Assembly (NCBI GenBank): GCA_947591565.1
Contig: CANQDH010000006.1
Span: forward strand, 1 to 17,660
Length of the DNA stretch: 17,660 bases
Origin: an uncultured Bacilli bacterium
Lineage (GTDB): Bacteria; Bacillota_I; Bacilli_A; RF39; UBA660
Direction of reading: 5' to 3'
Numbering within the stretch: position 1 is the stretch's first letter; every line of letters begins with the position of its first letter. Shown one piece after another: positions 1-5,041 of this stretch. Below the pieces are notes generated by a model. The model was not told the DNA's origin. It did not search any database and saw only the letters and a list, made by a program, of their open reading frames with translations. A program made the translations under genes and the position numbers.

Positions 1-48
1 CAATCTTTCGATTGATTTCTATATATCAATGTCCGAAAAGTTCGAACA
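1..48 (-). repeat. Two short inverted repeats downstream of tRNA-Gly
   Basis: Read on the minus strand, 48-30 can form an 8-bp stem (TGTTCGAA / TTCGGACA, one G-U pair) with a CTT loop. 14-1 can form a 5-bp stem (CAATC/GATTG) closed by a GAAA tetraloop. The G-U pair becomes a C-A mismatch on the plus strand, so the first hairpin favours the minus-strand transcript, that is, sequence 3' of the tRNA. No U-tract follows, so a simple intrinsic terminator is unlikely. It could be a processing spacer or the start of another structured RNA lying beyond the window edge. I do not recognise a family. Confidence 0.35.
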
Positions 49-58
49 GATTCGTCAT

Positions 59-132
<74 letters not shown>

Positions 133-200
133 ATAACTAGTAGGCACTATTAATTATACACTAAATATTATGATTGTCAAGACAATTTATGAAAATTTAC

Positions 201-229
201 TTGTTAAAATAGAAAATAGGTATTATAAT
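201..229 (+). promoter_or_regulatory. Predicted sigma-A promoter of sufU
   Basis: TTGTTA (201-206), a 17-nt spacer, then a perfect TATAAT (224-229). A start about 7 nt downstream falls at the GGAGG (236-240) of sufU, giving a leader of roughly 12 nt. Confidence 0.65.
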
Positions 230-247
230 TCTATTGGAGGAATTCAT

Positions 248-679
248 ATGGACTCAAATTTAAAAAGAAGTATTATTTTAGAACATTTTCAAAATCCTAA
301 AAATAGAGGACTTGTAGAAGATGATACATATATTAGAGTAAATACTAACAATGAAAGTTGTATAGATGAGATATACTTAATGGTAAAAATAGATAATGAC
401 ATCATCAAAGATATCCGATTTGACGGAGAAGCATGTGCCATCTGTACAAGTGCAACATCAATCATGATTAATACTTTAATAGGTAAAACCGTAAAGGAAG
501 CTAAAGAAATTTATAATAATTATGTCAAAATGTTAAACGAAGAAACATACAATCAAGAATTATTAGAAGAGGCTAACGTTTATGATGATATTTCCAAACA
601 ACCTAACCGAAAAAAATGTGCTCTTCTACCATGGTGGGGTATAGAAGAAGCAATAAAATTGAGTAAAAACGAACAATAA
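248..679 (+). CDS. sufU: SufU, Fe-S cluster assembly scaffold / sulfurtransferase
   Basis: The 143-aa protein is close to the usual length of about 147 aa. In Firmicutes SufU takes persulfide sulfur from the cysteine desulfurase SufS and feeds the SufBCD complex in the cytosol. The four metal/sulfur ligands of the family are visible: Cys38 and Asp40 (ESCID), Cys63 (GEAC) and Cys124 (RKKC). The N-terminal LEHFQNPKNRG motif is also typical. Upstream in-frame codons exist from 170, but ATG 248 has a clean GGAGG eight bases before it and gives the canonical N-terminus. Two oddities: the usual Gly of the C-G-D motif is Ile39, and an extra Cys66 lies three residues after Cys63. sufB follows 50 bp later, whereas sufC, sufD and sufS, which usually precede sufU in Bacilli, are replaced by a divergent tRNA gene. 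Confidence 0.93.
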   Translation: MDSNLKRSIILEHFQNPKNRGLVEDDTYIRVNTNNESCIDEIYLMVKIDNDIIKDIRFDGEACAICTSATSIMINTLIGKTVKEAKEIYNNYVKMLNEETYNQELLEEANVYDDISKQPNRKKCALLPWWGIEEAIKLSKNEQ

Positions 680-705
680 TCATAGTTTTTCTTTTTCTTT
701 TTTAG

Positions 706-725
706 TATAATATTAATATGGTGAT
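706..725 (+). promoter_or_regulatory. Predicted -10 box and GGTGAT ribosome binding site of sufB
   Basis: TATAAT at 706-711 is followed 8 nt later by GGTGAT (720-725), which matches the downstream half of the extended Shine-Dalgarno AAGGAGGTGATC. It ends 4 nt before ATG 730. No convincing -35 box is seen (683-688 is TAGTTT), so the promoter may be weak and sufB may also be read through from sufU, as there is no terminator between them. Confidence 0.45.
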
Positions 726-729
726 GCAA

Positions 730-2043
730 ATGGAAAATGATAAAGGTTTAACAATAACGAAAATAAAAGAAATATCAAAAATAAAAAAAGAACCTAAATG
801 GATGTTAGATTTTAGACTAAAGTCTTTTCAAAAATTTTGTGAATTATCTAATCCTAACTTTGGACCTGAATTAAAAATCTCCTTTGATGATATTAATTAT
901 TACAAAAAAGCATCCGATAAAGTATATAACGATTGGAATAAAGTTCCAGATGAACCTAGAAAAACTTTTTGTAACTTAGGCCTTCCAAATGCAGAAAACA
1001 AATATTTAGATGGGTTAGGAGCACAGTATGATAGTGAAGCTATTTACCACAATATGCTTCAAGAATTAGAACAAAAAAACATCATTTTTTGTGATACGGA
1101 TACAGCTTTAAAAAAATACCCTGATATTTTTAAAGAGTATTTTAATAATTTAGTTAAATATGATGAAAATAAATATACAGCTTTAAATGGTGCTGTATGG
1201 AGTGGGGGCTCATTTATATATATACCTAAAAACACAACCTTAGATAGACCACTTCAAAGCTATTTCCGTATCAATACCAAAAATATGGGACAATTTGAGA
1301 GAACTATTATTATTGTAGATGAAAATAGTAGTCTTCATTATATGGAAGGTTGTACGGCTCCAACCTATACATCCGATAGTCTTCATGCTGCGGTTGTAGA
1401 AATATATGTTAAAAAAAATGCTAAGTGTAGATATACAACTATTCAAAATTGGTCTAATGATGTATATAACTTAGTTACGAAAAGGGCTATCGTTTCCGAA
1501 AATGGAACAATGGAGTGGATTGATGGTAATATTGGTTCAAAAATTAATATGAAATATCCTTGCTGCATTTTAAATGGCGAAAAAGCCCATGGCACATGCA
1601 TATCAATCGCCGTTGCAAGTCATGAACAAATTCAAGATACAGGTGCTAAAATGATTCATCTTGCGCCAAACACAACTAGTGAAATCATAAGCAAATCTAT
1701 TGCTTCAAATGGTGGTAATGCTAGTTATCGAGGAACCGTTCGCATAAGTAAAAGGGCTACTCATTCAAAAGCCTTTATTAAATGTGATACAATGATTTTA
1801 GATGATGGCTCTAAAAGCGATACCATACCTAAAAATGTAGTTGAAAATAAGACATCTTACCTAGAACATGAAGCAACAGTTTCCAAAATAAGTCAAGATA
1901 AACTTTTTTATCTAATGTCGAGAGGTATTAATGAAGAAAAAGCCAAAGAACTATTAGTTATGGGCTTTATTGATAAATTTAGAGAAGAGTTACCTGTTGA
2001 ATATGCCGTTGAATTAAATGCTTTATTAAAAAATTATTTTTAA
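730..2043 (+). CDS. sufB: SufB, Fe-S cluster assembly scaffold subunit
   Basis: SufB is the core of the SufBCD scaffold on which Fe-S clusters are built, with SufC as ATPase and SufD as partner. The predicted 437-aa protein has the right-handed beta-helix core typical of SufB/SufD: an N-terminal substrate-entry region, NGAVWSGGSFIYIPKN, HAAVVEIYVKKNAKCRYTT, and the C-terminal block FIKCDTMIL with the conserved SufB Cys (Cys352), then EHEATVSKISQDKLFYLMSRG. Full SufB motifs rather than the looser SufD pattern make the paralogue assignment firm. ATG codons at 718, 724 and 730 are in frame. I choose 730 because GGTGAT (720-725) sits at the right distance from it and the -10 box lies too close to 718. 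It follows sufU directly. SufC and SufD must be encoded elsewhere if the complex is complete. Confidence 0.95.
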   Translation: MENDKGLTITKIKEISKIKKEPKWMLDFRLKSFQKFCELSNPNFGPELKISFDDINYYKKASDKVYNDWNKVPDEPRKTFCNLGLPNAENKYLDGLGAQYDSEAIYHNMLQELEQKNIIFCDTDTALKKYPDIFKEYFNNLVKYDENKYTALNGAVWSGGSFIYIPKNTTLDRPLQSYFRINTKNMGQFERTIIIVDENSSLHYMEGCTAPTYTSDSLHAAVVEIYVKKNAKCRYTTIQNWSNDVYNLVTKRAIVSENGTMEWIDGNIGSKINMKYPCCILNGEKAHGTCISIAVASHEQIQDTGAKMIHLAPNTTSEIISKSIASNGGNASYRGTVRISKRATHSKAFIKCDTMILDDGSKSDTIPKNVVENKTSYLEHEATVSKISQDKLFYLMSRGINEEKAKELLVMGFIDKFREELPVEYAVELNALLKNYF

Positions 2044-2055
2044 CTTTTTTTGTCT

Positions 2056-2100
2056 TTTTGACAATATAAATATAACAGTTTTGACATTTTTGTATAACAG
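2056..2100 (+). repeat. Tandem imperfect direct repeat upstream of ssb
   Basis: Two adjacent units, 2056-2078 (23 nt) and 2079-2100 (22 nt), both begin TTTTGACA and both end TATAACAG, differing mainly in the middle. The spacing is about two helical turns, which suggests a repeated protein-binding site. The gap between sufB and ssb (2044-2200) otherwise holds only the predicted ssb promoter and T-rich sequence. Confidence 0.5.
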
Positions 2101-2149
2101 AAATGCCTTTTTTGTTTTATTTTGCTATCAGAATACGCCTTTTGCTTAT

Positions 2150-2178
2150 TTGAAACCCTTTTAAATTTAGGATATATT
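2150..2178 (+). promoter_or_regulatory. Predicted sigma-A promoter of ssb
   Basis: TTGAAA (2150-2155), a 17-nt spacer, TATATT (2173-2178). The expected start at about 2185 lies at the first bases of the AAAGGAGG ribosome binding site (2186-2193). Confidence 0.6.
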
Positions 2179-2200
2179 GAATGTGAAAGGAGGAAAGAAG

Positions 2201-2533
2201 ATGCTAAATCAGACTGTTTTAGTAGGAAGATTAGTTAAAGATCCTGAACTACGAGAAACCGATGCAGGAAATAAAGTTACCAATATTACACTAGCTGTAC
2301 CAAGAAGCTATAAAAATCAAAATGGCGAATATGATACCGATTTTATTTCTTGCGTTTTATGGAAAGGTATTGCCGAAAATACTGCTGCCTATGTGAAACG
2401 CGGAGATCTAGTTGGTATTAAAGGACATATACAGTCTAGAAATATCGAGTTATCAGATGATGTCAAAAAGAGTATTGTAGAAGTTGTTGCTGAAAAGGTG
2501 ATTTTTTTATCAAGCAAAAGAGTAGACGAATAA
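2201..2533 (+). CDS. ssbB: Short single-stranded DNA-binding protein (SsbB-like, tail-less)
   Basis: The 110-aa protein is essentially one OB-fold. The N-terminus MLNQTVLVGRLVKDPELR, then NITLAVPRSY, DFISCVLWKGIAENTAAYVKRGD and VGIKGHIQSR are typical bacterial SSB motifs. It would bind and protect single-stranded DNA. It ends right after the fold (FLSSKRVDE) and lacks the Gln/Gly-rich linker and the acidic DDDIPF-type tip that recruits replication and repair proteins. That is the layout of SsbB (YwpH) of Bacillus, a competence-associated paralogue, rather than the essential SsbA; the symbol is given on that basis. ATG 2201 is preceded by AAAGGAGG with a 7-nt gap; the in-frame TTG at 2177 lies inside the -10 box. 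The stop codon is one base from that of the converging regulator gene. Confidence 0.85.
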   Translation: MLNQTVLVGRLVKDPELRETDAGNKVTNITLAVPRSYKNQNGEYDTDFISCVLWKGIAENTAAYVKRGDLVGIKGHIQSRNIELSDDVKKSIVEVVAEKVIFLSSKRVDE

Positions 2534-2540
2534 TCTACTC
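2520..2540. terminator. Hairpin shared by convergent ssb and regulator genes
   Basis: A perfect 7-bp stem GAGTAGA / TCTACTC with a 7-nt loop spans both stop codons. The plus-strand transcript is followed by a T-rich run (CTTTATTTTTCC and then seven T). The minus-strand transcript is followed by TTTT only. It is probably a bidirectional terminator, stronger for ssb. Confidence 0.6.
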
Positions 2541-2774
2541 CTTTATTTTTCCTTTTTTTAGATGCTGATTAAAATAAAGATTTTTCATTTCTTCATAAAA
2601 GATATCATCAGGCTTTTTATCAAATAAATCAGCAATTTTGATAGCTAAAATATAAGATAATCTTCTTTTGTTATTTTCAATTTGCCAGTAGTAAGTTTTG
2701 CTAATATTTAATAAGTTTGCGATATTTTGCATACTAAGATTGTTACTTAAACGACATTTTCTCAACATTTCCAT
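2535..2774 (-). CDS. Small Xre-family helix-turn-helix regulator
   Basis: The 79-aa protein is almost entirely one HTH_3/Cro-C1 domain (residues about 4-60). LSMQNIANLLNISKTYYWQIENNKRRLSY fits helices 2-4, with the recognition helix around SKTYYWQIENNKR, followed by AIKIADLFDKKPDDIF, the usual last helix of the fold. It is expected to be a DNA-binding transcriptional regulator without a sensor domain. The start at ATG 2774 is set by GGTGAT (2784-2779), 4 nt upstream. It is transcribed divergently from the pyrimidine phosphorylase gene, and the 144-bp gap between them holds a palindrome and a repeated sequence near both -35 boxes, so self-regulation and control of the neighbour are plausible but inferred. 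The target cannot be read from the sequence. Confidence 0.85.
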   Translation of the reverse strand: MEMLRKCRLSNNLSMQNIANLLNISKTYYWQIENNKRRLSYILAIKIADLFDKKPDDIFYEEMKNLYFNQHLKKGKIKE

Positions 2775-2790
2775 TTTAATCACCAATATA

Positions 2791-2819
2791 ATTGTAAGTT
2801 AACTTAAAGTAAAAGTCAA
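2791..2819 (-). promoter_or_regulatory. Predicted sigma-A promoter of the Xre regulator
   Basis: On the minus strand: TTGACT (2819-2814), exactly 17 nt, TACAAT (2796-2791). The predicted start falls at about the GGTGAT ribosome binding site. A 12-bp palindrome occupies most of the spacer. Confidence 0.65.
2795..2806. promoter_or_regulatory. 12-bp palindrome, candidate operator
   Basis: TAAGTTAACTTA is a perfect palindrome lying between the -35 and -10 boxes of the regulator promoter and touching the -10. A partial match, GTCAACTT, occurs at 2863-2870 close to the -35 of the divergent gene. The position suits an autorepressor site; binding by the neighbouring HTH protein is inference. Confidence 0.45.
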
Positions 2820-2867
2820 TATAAATATTAACAAATAAGTAATTTTCTTTGTAAAGTAAAATGTCAA
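2805..2867. repeat. Direct repeat pair in the divergent promoter region
   Basis: TAAAGTAAAAGTCAA at 2805-2819 recurs as TAAAGTAAAATGTCAA at 2852-2867 (one inserted base), 47 bp apart. The first copy contains the -35 of the regulator gene (on the other strand); the second ends 5 bp before the predicted -35 of the phosphorylase gene. Confidence 0.5.
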
Positions 2868-2872
2868 CTTTA

Positions 2873-2901
2873 TTTTCATTTAAAAAAAGAGTTGCTATAA
2901 T
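2873..2901 (+). promoter_or_regulatory. Predicted promoter of the pyrimidine phosphorylase gene
   Basis: TTTTCA (2873-2878, 4 of 6 consensus), 17 nt, TATAAT (2896-2901). GGTGAT (2908-2913) begins 6 nt after the -10 and ends 5 nt before ATG 2919, so the leader is predicted to be about 10 nt. Confidence 0.6.
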
Positions 2902-2918
2902 AGAAATGGTGATAGAAA

Positions 2919-4193
2919 ATGACGATAGTAGATATAATTGAAAAGAAAAAACAAAAACAAGCCTTAACGAAAGAAGAAATAAATTTTTTTGTGAAAGGTT
3001 TTTTATCTGGTGAAATTAAAGATTATCAGGCTAGTGCTTTACTAATGGCCATTTGTTTAAATGATATGACGGATGAAGAAACGATGGATTTAACTTTTGC
3101 TATGCTTGAAAGTGGCGATAAAATTGATTTATCGATGATTAAGGGTACAAAAGTTGATAAGCATTCAACAGGTGGTGTAGGTGATAAAACATCCATTATT
3201 TTAGCCCCTCTTGTTGCTAGTACCGGTGTTAGTGTCGCTAAAATGAGTGGAAGAGGTTTAGGACATACTGGTGGAACTATCGATAAATTAGAAGCAATTT
3301 CCGGTTTTCAAACATCTTTAACGCAAGAAGAATTTATAAATAATGTTAATGATATTGGCGTTGCTCTTACAGGACAAACAGGCAATATTGCTCCTGCTGA
3401 TAAAAAATTATATGCCTTAAGAGATGTTACAGGTACAGTTAATTCTATTCCTTTAATCGCATCAAGCATCATGAGTAAAAAACTTGCAAGTGGTGCTGAT
3501 AAAATTGTTATCGATTTAAAGGTTGGAAATGGGGCTTTAGTAAATAATATCGACGATGCTAGAAGACTTGGACATTTGATGGTTAAAATTGGCAAAAAGT
3601 TTTCCAAAGATGTTATCTGTTTTTTAACTAATATGAATGAACCACTTGGACATAATATAGGTAATGGTTTAGAGGTTTTGGAGTGCATCGATGTTTTAAA
3701 TGGTAAAGGACCTGAAGATTTAAAAAATCTTATCGAGGAACTTGCTAGTACCATGGTTAGTTTAGGTAAAAATATTTCTAAAGAAGAGGCTTTAAAAGAA
3801 GTTACTGATAATCTAACTAATGGTAAAGCCTACCAAAAGTTTTTAGAATTTGTTGAAAGACAACATGGTGATATTCATCATATTACTGTATCTGACAAAA
3901 CTCTTTCCGTTAAAAGTAATAAAGATGGTTTTATTACAGCTATTAATACCCTTAAATTAGGCGAATTGTCTAGGCAGTTAGGGGCTGGCAGATTAAATAA
4001 AGAAGATGTTATAGATTATGGCGTAGGTATGGTTTTAAATAAAAAACAAGGCGATTTTGTTATGGAAGGCGAGGAATTAGTTAAGATATACTATAATGAA
4101 AAAAGTATTCCTCTTATAGATATTTTAAACTGTTTCCAAATTGAAAATGATTATAAAGAAAAAGAACCTCTTATATATGAAAAAATTATGTAA
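2919..4193 (+). CDS. pdp: Pyrimidine-nucleoside (thymidine/uridine) phosphorylase
   Basis: The 424-aa protein is full length for the family (about 430 aa). It cleaves thymidine, deoxyuridine or uridine with phosphate to free base and (deoxy)ribose-1-phosphate, a cytosolic salvage step. An N-terminal alpha domain is followed by the phosphate-binding signature KHSTGGVGDKTS (81-92) and KMSGRGLGHTGGT (108-120). Further on come IASSIMSKKLASGADKIVIDLKVGNGA and a C-terminal alpha/beta domain with LGAGR and GDFVMEGEELVKIY. The sequence resembles Gram-positive Pdp more than proteobacterial DeoA, but substrate range cannot be decided, so deoA remains a possible name. It stands alone: deoC, cdd and nupC, frequent partners, are not adjacent. 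It is divergent from the Xre gene, which is a candidate regulator. No clear terminator follows. Confidence 0.93.
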   Translation: MTIVDIIEKKKQKQALTKEEINFFVKGFLSGEIKDYQASALLMAICLNDMTDEETMDLTFAMLESGDKIDLSMIKGTKVDKHSTGGVGDKTSIILAPLVASTGVSVAKMSGRGLGHTGGTIDKLEAISGFQTSLTQEEFINNVNDIGVALTGQTGNIAPADKKLYALRDVTGTVNSIPLIASSIMSKKLASGADKIVIDLKVGNGALVNNIDDARRLGHLMVKIGKKFSKDVICFLTNMNEPLGHNIGNGLEVLECIDVLNGKGPEDLKNLIEELASTMVSLGKNISKEEALKEVTDNLTNGKAYQKFLEFVERQHGDIHHITVSDKTLSVKSNKDGFITAINTLKLGELSRQLGAGRLNKEDVIDYGVGMVLNKKQGDFVMEGEELVKIYYNEKSIPLIDILNCFQIENDYKEKEPLIYEKIM

Positions 4194-4219
4194 AATTTTG
4201 TCAAGAAAAAGGTTTTTAG

Positions 4220-4248
4220 TTGAAACACATAATATAAAAGTATATTAT
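4220..4248 (+). promoter_or_regulatory. Predicted sigma-A promoter of rpoZ
   Basis: TTGAAA (4220-4225), 17 nt, TATTAT (4243-4248). The expected start at about 4255 coincides with the GAGGAG ribosome binding site (4256-4261). Confidence 0.6.
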
Positions 4249-4270
4249 TAAAATAGAGGAGTTGATATAG

Positions 4271-4471
4271 GTGATATATCCGTCAATCGATAAACTTTTA
4301 AATAAAGTTGGCTCTAAATATTTACTCGTCAATATCGTATCTAAAAGAGTTGACGAAATGGAAAATACAGGACATTATCAAATGAATGAAAAAGATTATG
4401 TTTCAAAGAAAAATATTGGTAAAGCTTTAGAGGAAATTGCGAAAGATATGATTAAATTAAAAAACAATTAG
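4271..4471 (+). CDS. rpoZ: RNA polymerase omega subunit
   Basis: The 66-aa protein matches Firmicutes omega: N-terminal YPSIDKLLNKVGSKYLLVNIVSKRV, the helix that clamps the beta-prime C-terminus, then KKNIGKALEEIAKDMIKL. Omega helps assemble and stabilise core RNA polymerase. It starts with GTG (4271), nine bases after GAGGAG; no ATG gives the conserved N-terminus. In many Bacilli rpoZ sits with gmk, coaBC and priA; here it is a single-gene unit with its own promoter and terminator. The usual MR/AAKRARQL block is diverged to VSKRVDEM, but the overall pattern is clear. Confidence 0.9.
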   Translation: MIYPSIDKLLNKVGSKYLLVNIVSKRVDEMENTGHYQMNEKDYVSKKNIGKALEEIAKDMIKLKNN

Positions 4472-4497
4472 AAAAAATAAATCTGATTGTTTTTTTA
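4459..4497 (+). terminator. Intrinsic terminator of rpoZ
   Basis: CAATTAG (4465-4471) pairs with CTGATTG (4483-4489) with one U-G pair, extended by an A-run before and seven T after. The stem overlaps the rpoZ stop codon. Confidence 0.7.
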
Positions 4498-4514
4498 TTA
4501 TTTTTTGGTATTTG

Positions 4515-4523
4515 TGTTATAAT
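4515..4523 (+). promoter_or_regulatory. Predicted extended -10 promoter of the uvrA operon
   Basis: TGT followed by TATAAT gives an extended -10 element. The -35 region (4495-4500, TTATTA) is poor. AGGTGG (4531-4536) lies 4 nt before ATG 4541, so the leader is about 11 nt. Confidence 0.55.
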
Positions 4524-4540
4524 ACTACATAGGTGGATTT

Positions 4541-5041
4541 ATGCAAGTAGAAGGTTTTAAATGTTTTAATGAAGATTTAACTAACAGGTATGGTAAGAAA
4601 TTTGAAGTAGGATTTAGTTATCATCTTGATGGTAATATTATTTTTGGAAATAGTGGTAATGGTTATCACATGTGCCAAAATTTTGAAGATACATTAAGAT
4701 ATTTTGATGCTATGAAAAGAATAGTTACGATTTGCGCCGTTGCTGGAAGTGGCACTATTACCGAAGCCTATGATGATTATTATGGCTGGTATAATATGTA
4801 CGCTGTATCTGATATCGACATTAAACAAAAACTTAGTCGTAATGAAATTATTTCTATGGCTTTATCTTTACCAGAAAATAGAGTTATGAGGTTTTTACAA
4901 TTATATAAATTATCACCGATAGAACTTATATTATTTAAAGAAACGTTTAGTTCTAGTTACAAAGTTCAGGATTGTATTTCTTACTATCAAGAAAACGATC
5001 TTGATACATATATAAAACGAAAGGAGTATAAAAATGGATAA
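4541..5041 (+). CDS. Uncharacterised protein, possibly DUF7666-like
   Basis: The 166-aa predicted soluble protein has no signal peptide, membrane helix or catalytic motif that I can recognise. The N-terminal half carries KCFNEDLTNRYGKKFEVGFSYH, then GNGYHMCQNFEDTLRYFD and a short beta-rich stretch CAVAGSGTITEAYDDYY. A G-(F/Y)-H-x-C pattern followed by a tyrosine- or phenylalanine-rich segment recalls the DUF7666 group of small, phage- and Firmicutes-associated proteins of unknown function. This is from memory and tentative. The C-terminal half (from about residue 105) is helical and shows nothing familiar. It is the first gene of the uvrA-gltX operon, overlapping uvrA by 8 nt, so it is co-expressed and probably translationally coupled with UvrA. 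A DNA-repair link is suggested only by position. Confidence 0.75.
   Translation: MQVEGFKCFNEDLTNRYGKKFEVGFSYHLDGNIIFGNSGNGYHMCQNFEDTLRYFDAMKRIVTICAVAGSGTITEAYDDYYGWYNMYAVSDIDIKQKLSRNEIISMALSLPENRVMRFLQLYKLSPIELILFKETFSSSYKVQDCISYYQENDLDTYIKRKEYKNG

Noticed and set aside
170..247. In-frame upstream extension of sufU starting at ATG 170
   Set aside because: It would include the predicted promoter and lacks a ribosome binding site. The family N-terminus begins at 248 behind GGAGG.
2056..2100. TTGACA boxes in the tandem repeat as ssb promoters
   Set aside because: Neither TTGACA has a -10-like hexamer about 17 nt downstream. The TTGAAA/TATATT pair at 2150-2178 is better placed.
3308..3754. Long open frame on the minus strand inside the phosphorylase gene
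   Set aside because: It is an antisense shadow of a strongly conserved coding sequence, with low-complexity translation and no ribosome binding site. Similar antisense frames in uvrA, the coiled-coil genes and rseP were dropped for the same reason.
4194..4219. Terminator after the pyrimidine phosphorylase gene
   Set aside because: Only A/T-rich sequence with a short AAAATTTT palindrome is present, with no stem followed by a U-tract.
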